NCBI GenBank assembly: GCA_965261725.1
Contig: CBDHDU010000008.1
Coordinates: 1-64,000 of the forward strand
From: CANDOC01 sp965261725
Lineage (GTDB): Bacteria > Pseudomonadota > Gammaproteobacteria > Pseudomonadales > Endozoicomonadaceae
Direction: 5' to 3'
Length of the DNA stretch: 64,000 nt
The notes under the pieces are model-generated. The model did no database searches and was not told where the DNA came from. It worked only from the letters and a program-made list of their open reading frames with translations. Of the stretch, positions 25,144-33,096 are shown in pieces. Within the stretch, counting starts at the first letter, position 1, and each line of letters starts with the position of its first letter. Position numbers and translations under genes: made by a program.

Positions 25144-28100
25144 ATGAGTAAACTCTGCACATGTATTTTGTCGTTTACAATATTATTGCTGTCAGGTTCA
25201 TGCCTCTGTGCAGTCTTGAAGGTAACCCGTGATGTCTTTATTGACGGGCAGTCATACTCGTTAACGACCGAACTGCCTGACAGGTGCAGGAACCTGTACT
25301 GTTATATGTGTCAGGGTTTAATCGAAACACAGGTTGCCCGGTGCCGTGAATGCGGCTATAGCCTGTGTGATGCCCACCTCGAAGAGCCGGGCTCTAGCAT
25401 AACAAAATGTCCCGACTGTCATGCCAGACGATCTCAGTTCTCCCGCAAACTGAACACGGCCCGCCTGCTTAACACTCTGCTGTGGCCTTGTCCGGTTGGC
25501 TGCGGGGAGCAGATTGCAACGACTGAGCTGGAAAACCATATCGCCAGGTGCCGCACCTGCCGACCGCCAGTCTGGACTGATAATGCCTCGCTGATGACCC
25601 ATTTGCCCGGCATAACAGCCTCTGATGTCTGTAGTCATGTTGGCGAACCGGGGCCTTCCCGGCTGTTTACCGCCTCCGTAGTGGAAGCGTTAACTGATCA
25701 TCGCCCTCCGGCCAAAAAGCAGTGCTTATCTGCCAAACAGGCACGTCAGCAGCTAGCCCGGTGCACACACAAGCCACCCCGTCCCACGACATCTGAAGCC
25801 TGCCATGATTCAGCTGACAGCGGTTATCACAGTACTGTTGATGCAGATCCATTGCCCATAAATGCTGACATGGATGCGACCGTACCGGCATCGTTATCCA
25901 ACGACACTCTGATCCCCCCGGCGATAGAAGACTGGTTATTTTCTTCCCTGCCCTGGGGGATGGCGAACAACAGCCCGCAGACGAAACCGTCTGCACCCAC
26001 GGCAACCGCATCCGCTCCCGGTCTGGCGGCCTTACGGTTGCAGACAGAAGCACCGCCAGACGATCTGTCTGCCTTATTTCCGCCCCTGACCCCGGCCTCC
26101 CGGCAGGCGCTGATTGATAACAGCCCGGTAATGAACAAACTCTGGGCCCTTGCCCAAAAGCAACAGAACCCACTGAGCGACAACCGGCAACTGCAAACCT
26201 TTTGCCAGCAGTTTGACGCCGGGCAACAGCGATATCTGTTTCACGGCAGCCGCAGCCTGGTCATCCGGTTTCCCGGTGATCCGGATTATATTCTCAAGCT
26301 GGCCCGCTCCATAAAACATATTCCGCGGTTTGAACAGGAGCTGACCCTGTACCGGGCGATTCAGCAACCGGGTTATAAACAGCTGGCTTTTCATACCTGT
26401 CCGTTACTACTGGCCTTTCGCTGGGGAGACAAGCCCGTTATGGCGATGTCAGCGGTGGATTTTATTGCCGACCGGCAGCTGGAGGCCATGGGTTCAGCCA
26501 CGTTGTTCGAACGGCTGGATTTCGCCCTGACCTGGGTGTGGCGGTTTGCTGAAATCTATCAGCTGTTTCTGCAGCACGGGATCTTGCTGGGAGACCGCCA
26601 CGGCGGCAATATCGGCTTCAACGAGAACCGGCTGCCTGAAGCCTCGGGGCTCGGTGGTGCGGTACTGCGCCTGCCGGTCATGCTCGACCTCGACCCTTAC
26701 TGGCAAAAAAAGGAATCCGGCCAAGCCTTGCTGTATCTGCCGTTGCCCGTCTGGACCGCCGTCGCTATGGATCTGCTGGAACGTGCCTTCTGTCCCGGCC
26801 CGGTGACCGGCGAACGCATCGGGGTCATTAACCGGATACGCGCCCTGACAACCCCGGTAACCCGGCGGGAACAGCTTGATGACGACACCACCGGGGGCTT
26901 GCGTTCACTACTGCCGGAAAACATACCGTATTGGCAGGCGCAGGCGCTACCCCATGACGAGACCCAACTGGTCAGTGAGAGCGGTCAGTGGCTGCCTGAA
27001 CTGTTCAGTGTGGATAGTCAGTTTGACAGGGTGCCCCGTCCGGTCTCGGAATGGATCCGGCTGCTGGAACAGGAAACAGCCCGGGTGCTGGGCATCCTAC
27101 AACAGTGGCAGGCCGCTTCGGATTTTTCGCTGATGGCCACCTGCAGCCAGCAGGCGGACTCTATGGACATTGACGATGCCGAGGGTGGGGAGAACGGCGA
27201 GGTCAGCTCTCCCCCCGCAGCGCCCCCCGGCAACCCGTTAATCCGTCTCCGGCGGCTCGGTGCCAGGTTACAGTGCGGACAGTGTCAACGTGAATTTTAT
27301 ATACCGGCTAAGCTGCAGGCGCACCTCAAACAGCATCAGCACGGAGAACTGGAGGCTTGCTCTCAGTGTGGCAAGCACTATCGCCATCAGCAACTGCAAC
27401 AGCACATGGCACTTATCCACTCCGGCCCCCAAATCTGCCGCGAATGTGGCAATACATTGCCCAACAAACAAGCGCTGGCCACTCACAACCGCAGCCACCA
27501 CAGCGGGGAACGCACCTGTACCCGGTGTCAGCCCCCGGTGACCCTCAAAAGTGCGAAGGCGCTGGCCAATCACAACCGCAGCCACCACAGCGGGGAACGC
27601 ACCTGTACCCGGTGTCAGCCCCCGGTGACCCTCAACAGTGCTCAGGCGCTGGCCACTCACAACCGCAGTCACCACAGCGGGGAACGCACCTGTACCCGGT
27701 GTCAGCCCCCGGTGACCCTCAACAGTGCTCAGGCGCTGGCCACTCACAACAAAAGTCACCACAGCAGGGAACGCACCTGTACCCAGTGTCAGCCCCCGGT
27801 GACCCTCAACAGTGCGAAGGCGCTGGCCAATCACAACCACAGTCACCACAGCGGGGAACGCACCTGTACCCGGTGTCAGCCCCCGGTGACCCTCAACAGT
27901 GCTCAGGCGCTGGCCACTCACAACCACAGTCACCACAGCGGGGAACGCACCTGTACCCGGTGTCAGCCCCCGGTGACCCTCAACAGTGCTCAGGCGCTGG
28001 CCACTCACAACCGCAGTCACCACAGCGGGGAACGCACCTGTACCCGGTGTCAGCCCCCGGTGACCCTCAACAGTGCTCAGGCGCTGGCCAATCACAACCG

Positions 28101-28320
28101 CAGTCACCACAGCGGGGAACGCACCTGTACCCGGTGTCAGCCCCCGGTGACCCTCAACAGTGCTCAGGCGCTGGCCACTCACAACCGCAGTCACCACAGC
28201 GGGGAACGCACCTGTACCCAGTGTCAGCCCCCGGTGACCCTCAACAGTGCGAAGGCGCTGGCCACTCACAAATTCAGAAAACACCGTAAACGCAAAAGAC
28301 TGGCAGAGGAGGACGACTGA
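25144..28320 (+). CDS. Chimeric RING/TRAF-like, kinase-like and zinc-finger-array protein
   Basis: 1058 residues, ATG 25144. A signal-like N-terminus (LCTCILSFTILLLSGSCLCA) is followed by a Cys/His cluster resembling a RING domain (about 48-93: CYMCQG, CRECGYSLCDAH, CPDCH) and a TRAF-type finger CPVGCGEQIATTELENHIARC (116-136). A low-complexity linker follows. Around 370-520 is a kinase-like region: YILKLAR (lysine), GDRHGGNIGF at about 484 (catalytic-loop-like, HxxxN variant) and VMLDLDPYW (DFG-like). From about 715 come three divergent C2H2 fingers, then nine near-identical 29-residue fingers (CTRCQPPVTLNSAQALATH) and the basic tail KHRKRKRLAEEDD. It is a eukaryote-like design, plausibly a host-directed effector; ubiquitin-ligase or kinase activity is inference only. 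It is passenger of IS91 unit 2. Confidence 0.75.
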   Translation: MSKLCTCILSFTILLLSGSCLCAVLKVTRDVFIDGQSYSLTTELPDRCRNLYCYMCQGLIETQVARCRECGYSLCDAHLEEPGSSITKCPDCHARRSQFSRKLNTARLLNTLLWPCPVGCGEQIATTELENHIARCRTCRPPVWTDNASLMTHLPGITASDVCSHVGEPGPSRLFTASVVEALTDHRPPAKKQCLSAKQARQQLARCTHKPPRPTTSEACHDSADSGYHSTVDADPLPINADMDATVPASLSNDTLIPPAIEDWLFSSLPWGMANNSPQTKPSAPTATASAPGLAALRLQTEAPPDDLSALFPPLTPASRQALIDNSPVMNKLWALAQKQQNPLSDNRQLQTFCQQFDAGQQRYLFHGSRSLVIRFPGDPDYILKLARSIKHIPRFEQELTLYRAIQQPGYKQLAFHTCPLLLAFRWGDKPVMAMSAVDFIADRQLEAMGSATLFERLDFALTWVWRFAEIYQLFLQHGILLGDRHGGNIGFNENRLPEASGLGGAVLRLPVMLDLDPYWQKKESGQALLYLPLPVWTAVAMDLLERAFCPGPVTGERIGVINRIRALTTPVTRREQLDDDTTGGLRSLLPENIPYWQAQALPHDETQLVSESGQWLPELFSVDSQFDRVPRPVSEWIRLLEQETARVLGILQQWQAASDFSLMATCSQQADSMDIDDAEGGENGEVSSPPAAPPGNPLIRLRRLGARLQCGQCQREFYIPAKLQAHLKQHQHGELEACSQCGKHYRHQQLQQHMALIHSGPQICRECGNTLPNKQALATHNRSHHSGERTCTRCQPPVTLKSAKALANHNRSHHSGERTCTRCQPPVTLNSAQALATHNRSHHSGERTCTRCQPPVTLNSAQALATHNKSHHSRERTCTQCQPPVTLNSAKALANHNHSHHSGERTCTRCQPPVTLNSAQALATHNHSHHSGERTCTRCQPPVTLNSAQALATHNRSHHSGERTCTRCQPPVTLNSAQALANHNRSHHSGERTCTRCQPPVTLNSAQALATHNRSHHSGERTCTQCQPPVTLNSAKALATHKFRKHRKRKRLAEEDD
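27505..28283 (+). repeat. 87-bp tandem repeat array (nine zinc-finger repeats)
   Basis: Nine tandem copies of an 87-bp unit, each coding for 29 residues with C-x2-C-x14-H-x3-H. Period measured from cagcccccggtg at 27529 and 27616. Copies differ by a few bases only (NRS/NKS/NHS, AQAL/AKAL, TRC/TQC). The same unit occurs eight times at 29628-30308 and once at 23805 and 56689. Near-identity of neighbours indicates recent expansion by unequal recombination or slippage. The array has open frames on all strands, which are artefacts of the repeat. Confidence 0.95.
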
Positions 28321-28395
28321 AAAACAACCTCAGGATGCCATCCCCTTCACCGGCTGCATTCGTTATCATCCGTGCGACTGTATTGATGAGGCCGT

Positions 28396-29035
28396 ATGAC
28401 CAGCCGACCGCCGTCCAAACTAAAACAATTACTGCTACGCGATCAGTTATGGTGGCGTTATTACCAGCGCAACGCCGATACGATACGCCCTGCTGTGGTT
28501 GATGCGATCAGCAAAGTACTGGCCTGCGGGCGGGTGATCATGGGGTATGCCAGCTTTGTATGCAGCAACCATGAATGCTCTCACACCAAAAAGATCTGCT
28601 TTGGCTGTAAAGCCCGGTTGTGTAATACCTGCGGCAAAAAACTGACCGATCAGTGGATTGCTGACCAGAAAGCGCTGTTGCCGGATACTGAGTGGCAACA
28701 CATCACCTTTACGATGCCTGATGCACTCTGGGAGCTGTTCAGAATCAACCGCACCTTACTGGGTAAACTGAGCCCACTGGCTGCAAAAAGCCTGCAGGCC
28801 TTTGCCGGGAAAAAGGCGTGACACCTGGCATTTTCACGGCACTGCATACCTTTGGCCGAAAGCTAAACTGGAATGTTCATATTCACCTCTCTGTGACCCG
28901 TGGCGGATTATACGACGGAAACCAGCAATGGAAGTCAGTCTACTTCACCAAAAACGCCATCATGCCCGCGTGGCGTTACGGCGTGATCAACCTGCTCAGG
29001 GAAGCGTTTAAACGTGGCGAGCTGGATCTGCCTTC
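28396..29035 (+). pseudogene. IS91-family transposase, copy 2, frameshifted and truncated
   Basis: Matches copy 1 to residue 140, where one A is missing from a run of six (28809-28814), moving the frame. The rest continues in another frame from about 28818 with the HUH motif HIHLSVTRGG and is cut at 29035 by the terminus of unit 3, at about residue 215 of 401. Confidence 0.92.
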
Positions 29036-29080
29036 GAACGTAGGCCGCTGCGCGGCAACTTTTTGATTGCACTAAACGTC
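29036..29080. repeat. 45-bp terminus of IS91/zinc-finger unit, copy 3
   Basis: Identical to the terminus at 21812; followed by the same leader sequence (CAGGCTCAAACC onward) as units 1 and 5. It cuts IS91 copy 2 after LDLPS. Confidence 0.9.
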
Positions 29081-29143
29081 AGGCTCAAACCTATTGTCTG
29101 ACCTATGATAAAAGCTCTTTCTCAGGTAGCCCGTCAGCGTCAT

Positions 29144-29184
29144 ATGACTTTCTTCTCCATTCAAAGAAACTGGTCAAAAAAAAG
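29144..29184 (+). promoter_or_regulatory. Possible -1 frameshift or slippage site before the zinc-finger frame
   Basis: ATG 29144 opens 14 codons ending in TAA at 29186. The run A8 at 29176-29183 contains A-AAA-AAA followed by G; a -1 slip there enters the zinc-finger frame and supplies a lysine-rich n-region before the hydrophobic core. The same ATG-plus-A8 arrangement is present at 56284-56323, and A8 is kept in copy 1. No strong ribosome site precedes the ATG, so this is tentative. Confidence 0.35.
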
Positions 29185-29208
29185 ATAAAAAGTGCCTTCC
29201 TTTCAAGC

Positions 29209-30345
29209 TTGATAGCTTTGTTTGCAAGCGCTTTTATTCCTTCATCCGGGGCCGGTGAAAATGAAGCAGACAATAGCTCAGAACCCGGATCATCCCAACC
29301 ACAAATCAAGAAAATACGACTCGATGACAATTCGGAGGTTGTAATTGTAAAGGTGACTGATGACTTTCCTGTGTTGCCTGAAATTGATCAATGGCTAAAA
29401 CAATGTACATCTTGCATTAAACAAGAACCGCCAGACGACGATGAAAAAGAAACAAACAGTTCGGATACCGAATTCACAGTATCACCTCAAGATCCGCCTT
29501 CACCTTCAGTTTTTCAAACGGTTGAATCCGGCGAGAAACCTTTTCAGTGTTCCCTGTGCCAAAAGTATTACAAAACAGCTGCATCATTAGCTAGCCATAT
29601 AAGGGCCTCCCACAGCGGGGAACGCACCTGTACCCGGTGTCAGCCCCTGGTGACCCTCAACAGTGCTCAGGCGCTGGCCGATCACAACCGCAGTCACCAC
29701 AGCGGGGAACGCACCTGTACCCGGTGTCAGCCCCCGGTGACCCTCAACAGTGCGAAGGCGCTGGCCAATCACAACCGCCGTCACCACAGCGGGGAACGCA
29801 CCTGTACCCAGTGTCAGCCCCCGGTGACCCTCAACAGTGCTCAGGCGCTGGCCGATCACAACCGCAGTCACCACAGCGGGGAACGCACCTGTACCCGGTG
29901 TCAGCCCCCGGTGACCCTCAACAGTACGAAGGCGCTGGCCACTCACAACCAAAGTCACCACAGCGGGGAACGCACCTGTACCCAGTGTCAGCCCCCGGTG
30001 ACCCTCAACAGTGCTCAGGCGCTGGCCAATCACAACCAAAGTCACCACAGCGGGGAACGCACCTGTACCCGGTGTCAGCCCCCGGTGACCCTCAACAGTG
30101 CTCAGGCGCTGGCCTCTCACAACCGCAGTCACCACAGCGGGGAACGCACCTGTACCCGGTGCCAGCCCCCGGTGACCCTCAACAGTGCGAAGGCGCTGAC
30201 CAATCACAACCAAAGTCACCACAGCGGGGAACGCACCTGTACCCGGTGTCAGCCCCCGGTGACCCTCAACAGTGCGAAGGCGCTGGCCGATCACAAATTC
30301 AGAAAACACCGTAAACGCAAAAGACTGGCAGAGGAGGACGACTGA
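29209..30345 (+). CDS. C2H2 zinc-finger passenger, copy 3 (nine fingers)
   Basis: 378 residues from TTG 29209. N-terminal hydrophobic stretch, acidic linker with IKQEPPDDDEKE, one classical finger joined by SGEKPFQC (CSLCQKYYKTAASLASHIRASH), then eight near-identical 29-residue fingers and the tail KFRKHRKRKRLAEEDD. A better signal peptide arises if translation starts upstream: ATG 29144 reads MTFFSIQRNWSKK and reaches this frame by a -1 shift at A8 (29176-29183), giving KKKIKSAFLSSLIALFASAF. Probable DNA- or protein-binding secreted protein. Function unknown; an IS91-type transposase follows after 75 bp and may be co-transcribed. Confidence 0.72.
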   Translation: MIALFASAFIPSSGAGENEADNSSEPGSSQPQIKKIRLDDNSEVVIVKVTDDFPVLPEIDQWLKQCTSCIKQEPPDDDEKETNSSDTEFTVSPQDPPSPSVFQTVESGEKPFQCSLCQKYYKTAASLASHIRASHSGERTCTRCQPLVTLNSAQALADHNRSHHSGERTCTRCQPPVTLNSAKALANHNRRHHSGERTCTQCQPPVTLNSAQALADHNRSHHSGERTCTRCQPPVTLNSTKALATHNQSHHSGERTCTQCQPPVTLNSAQALANHNQSHHSGERTCTRCQPPVTLNSAQALASHNRSHHSGERTCTRCQPPVTLNSAKALTNHNQSHHSGERTCTRCQPPVTLNSAKALADHKFRKHRKRKRLAEEDD

Positions 30346-30420
30346 AAAACAACCTCAGGATGCCATCCCCTTCACCGGCTGCATTCGTTATCATCCGTGC
30401 GACTGTATTGATGAGGCCGT

Positions 30421-30789
30421 ATGACCAGCCGACCGCCGTCCAAACTAAAACAATTACTGCTACGCGATCAGTTATGGTGGCGTTATTACCAGCGCAACGC
30501 CGATACGATACGCCCTGCTGTGGTTGATGCGATCAGCAAAGTACTGGCCTGCGGGCGGGTGATCATGGGGTATGCCAGCTTTGTATGCAGCAACCATGAA
30601 TGCTCTCACACCAAAAAGATCTGCTTTGGCTGTAAAGCCCGGTTGTGTAATACCTGCGGCAAAAAACTGACCGATCAGTGGATTGCTGACCAGAAAGCGC
30701 TGTTGCCGGATACTGAGTGGCAACACATCACCTTTACGATGCCTGATGCACTCTGGGAGCTGTTCAGAATCAACCGCACCTTACTGGGT
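30421..30789 (+). pseudogene. IS91-family transposase, copy 3, truncated
   Basis: First 123 residues only (to RINRTLLG), identical to copy 2 in this stretch, then cut by the 45-bp terminus of unit 4 at 30790. The open frame runs on into the IS66-like element and ends at 30948 but has no meaning there. Confidence 0.92.
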
Positions 30790-30834
30790 GAACGTAGGCC
30801 GCTGCGCGGCAACTTTTTGATTGCACTAAACGTC
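30790..30834. repeat. 45-bp terminus of IS91/zinc-finger unit, copy 4
   Basis: Same 45 bp as at 21812. Immediately after its final CGTC an IS66-like element begins (30835), so the rest of unit 4 is missing or displaced. Confidence 0.9.
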
Positions 30835-32594
30835 GTAATTACTCAAAAACTGCTGCAAAGCCCGCAAGGCAAAGTACGTGCCGTTTTTTCAATCAAGCTT
30901 GCCAGCCTCGGAAACAACCCGCTGCCTGTTAATCTGTCTGTCAGATAATCCCAAAACGAGAGACCATACAGGCGACACGTTTTCTTCAGGCTGGCAAAGG
31001 TGTCGCGACATTGCCGCCCTGCATCGCTTCGCGTACCACCACTGATTTTTCGTCGCTTGGCGTATTCCCGTATCTGGCTTTCGCTCAGGTTGTTATGCAA
31101 TGGCAAGTTCGGGTCTTTCAGTACAAGCAACAGCTCTTCTTTGATCAGTGCCAGACCTGACAGGGCTTCCTGCAGTGGTTCACAGCATGTTCGGGTCTGG
31201 ACAAGCATATGAAAGCCCAACCATACCTTCAGTGCTTTCTCGGCATCGGGCTCAGCCTTGAAGGCTTTCAGGTCATCGTAAATCGCCCAGAACCATGTCC
31301 GGCACCATTTCTGAGCCATAGCTTGCTGGTCGTTGACCGGGTGGACTTTTGCCAGCCCTCGCTCTGCATGAATCCAGCACTGGCTGTGTTTGAATACGTC
31401 AAACTGTCGTGCGCCATCGCTGAAGGTGGTCAGGTGCCCTGCTCCATGCTGTATCAGGCTGCCATAAATCAGGGCTTCACTGGCTTGCTGGCGACGTTTT
31501 TTCCCTGTTAAACCCTGGTCGTTCATGAAGGCTTCCCAGGCTTGACGGTTCAGGAACGTTACTCCGTTGTACGGTTTGAGGATCCTAAGCCATTTTTGGG
31601 GATAATGATGTTCTTCCAGATAATCCAGGGCTTCTTCTGTTAATGTGTAGGTTCGCCATGGGCGATGCAGCAAACTCACAAAATTTTCCCGGCTTTTACT
31701 GCCTGTGCTGGCAAACCAGGCAAAGGACTCGTTGTTGATAATGGTGCAATAACCATTCTGCCCCTTGTGCCTTGTACCCGTGTCGTCTGTCTGAATATAG
31801 CCAGAACAACGAATACCGGTAATCAGCAGCTCATCCTTCTCAGCATGGAATTGATTATGCTCCTGGGTCAGGAGCAGACTCAGTTCTCCTGCTGAAATAG
31901 AAATCCCAATGTCCCATAGCCAGTCCAGCAACTCAGGTTGGGTAACAGAGCAACCATGGTGTTGGTACAGGACATAAGCTTGCAGTACGGGCCCATAATG
32001 ATGCCCATGGAGATCGACTGGCGGTTTAGCGGTAATGGTTTTCCTGTCGGGGGTTATCCATTGTTCCAGCTGATACTCGATACTGGACGTATTGATTGTC
32101 AGTTCCTGTACATGAAAGGGTGTGTATCCATTCCAGGTGGGTCCGGGTGGAACCCCTGTGACTTCAATAGTGACTGACTTTTCAGGTGCCGGTTTTGAGG
32201 GTTGTTTGCGTTGTTTCCGGGTTTTCTCATCGGGCTTGTTGACCTGACGCGTTAACGTAGCATCAGGTTCAGCCGTATCGTTGTCCTCAACTGCTGACTG
32301 CTCATTGCCTTCAGAGCTCTCGGCAGCATCATCATAAGGCGCGGTGTTGGGCTGGATGTCCGGTTTTGCTGGCAGTTTTTTCAAACGACGAATTTCAGCC
32401 TCAAGTACTTCAACCTGCCTTTGCAACTGAACAATCTGTTCCTGCTGCTGGGCAATCTGCTCCTGCTGTTGGGTGATACATTCCAGTAGTTTCTCAGGTA
32501 GAGCCAGTTGCTGTTCATCATGAGCAAAAAAAGTCATAAGAAGATAGCCGATTGAACCGAGTTGTTCCTTATCCAGCACTTATTGAGTAATTAC
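30835..32594 (-). mobile_element. IS66-like insertion sequence (single-gene type)
   Basis: Bounded by inverted repeats GTAATTACTCAA (30835-30846) and TTGAGTAATTAC (32583-32594). The flanks (AAACGTC and CATGCAAG) show no target duplication, so one side was rearranged after insertion. It carries one large transposase gene and no visible tnpA/tnpB accessory genes. Confidence 0.85.
30843..32579 (-). CDS. IS66-family transposase
   Basis: 578 residues, intact. N-terminal coiled coil (QQQEQIAQQQEQIVQLQRQVEVLEAEIRRL) and K/P-rich linker, zinc-ribbon-poor middle, then the DDE region: GYIQTDDTGTRHKGQNG, HSQCWIHAERGLAKVHPV and LPLHNNLSESQIREYAKRRKISGGTRSDAG. This is the IS66 TnpC-type catalytic protein. 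The stop lies inside the left terminal repeat. Confidence 0.88.
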   Translation of the reverse strand: MLDKEQLGSIGYLLMTFFAHDEQQLALPEKLLECITQQQEQIAQQQEQIVQLQRQVEVLEAEIRRLKKLPAKPDIQPNTAPYDDAAESSEGNEQSAVEDNDTAEPDATLTRQVNKPDEKTRKQRKQPSKPAPEKSVTIEVTGVPPGPTWNGYTPFHVQELTINTSSIEYQLEQWITPDRKTITAKPPVDLHGHHYGPVLQAYVLYQHHGCSVTQPELLDWLWDIGISISAGELSLLLTQEHNQFHAEKDELLITGIRCSGYIQTDDTGTRHKGQNGYCTIINNESFAWFASTGSKSRENFVSLLHRPWRTYTLTEEALDYLEEHHYPQKWLRILKPYNGVTFLNRQAWEAFMNDQGLTGKKRRQQASEALIYGSLIQHGAGHLTTFSDGARQFDVFKHSQCWIHAERGLAKVHPVNDQQAMAQKWCRTWFWAIYDDLKAFKAEPDAEKALKVWLGFHMLVQTRTCCEPLQEALSGLALIKEELLLVLKDPNLPLHNNLSESQIREYAKRRKISGGTRSDAGRQCRDTFASLKKTCRLYGLSFWDYLTDRLTGSGLFPRLASLIEKTARTLPCGLCSSF

Positions 32595-32595
32595 C

Positions 32596-32817
32596 ATGCA
32601 AGAAGTGTCTTATACTTTGCTCTCGACCGAAGAGTGCCCCTTTGCAGCAGCAGATTTTATGAGTGGCAATACATTTGAAGATAACACCTATTGCCAATTC
32701 GAGGATAAACGCCACACCGATCTTCCTGATGACCCGGCTAATCAGCAACCGCCGCCTTCTCCTGATGCTTTTAAGCAGCGACAGCGCGAACCTTCAAAGA
32801 AATGCATAATTCTGTAA
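32596..32817 (+). CDS. Short hypothetical ORF, probably a gene fragment
   Basis: 73 residues from ATG 32596 (MQEVSYTLLSTEECPFAAADF), rich in D, P and Q. It starts 2 bp after the IS66-like element, so it may be the tail of a gene interrupted by the insertion. No recognised domain. The stretch 32818-33010 shows nothing. Confidence 0.25.
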   Translation: MQEVSYTLLSTEECPFAAADFMSGNTFEDNTYCQFEDKRHTDLPDDPANQQPPPSPDAFKQRQREPSKKCIIL

Positions 32818-33011
32818 AGTCTTTGACTGCTATTTATTCCTGAAAATCTGATCACAAGGCAATTATTGGAAGTTGTCTCGTGATCCCTCTGTGATGGTTC
32901 AATGACACGTACTCACAATTAACTACTTTATAAATCCAGCCATGCCAGTTTTAGCTACCCAACTTGATGCCGGAGATATCCTATTCAAACTTGCCTGATA
33001 TATTTTCTTTT

Positions 33012-33059
33012 CGGTCGCAGAGGAATGCTGGTCACCCAGCCCCCCTGCACAGATCCGTA
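33012..33059 (-). other. Group II intron 3'-end fragment (domains V/VI)
   Basis: About 48 bp nearly identical to the 3' end (domain VI and half of domain V) of the group II intron at 52214-54131: both contain GGAATGCTGGTCACCCAGC and CCCCTGCACAGATCCGTA. It is a remnant left beside the ISL3 end. Confidence 0.7.
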
Positions 33060-33096
33060 TGAGTTCAGTATTAACCCGGCCTGATATTTTGCCTCG

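Noticed and set aside
27505..28283. Possible CRISPR-like array of regular repeats
   Set aside because: The 87-bp units are contiguous, without spacers, and code for zinc fingers.
27268..28284. 338-residue minus-strand ORF and 310-residue plus-strand ORF over the finger repeats
   Set aside because: They are open because an 87-bp unit without stops is repeated; the zinc-finger frame has conserved Cys/His.
29587..30314. Long alternative-frame ORFs over the second finger array
   Set aside because: Same artefact of the 87-bp repeat as above.
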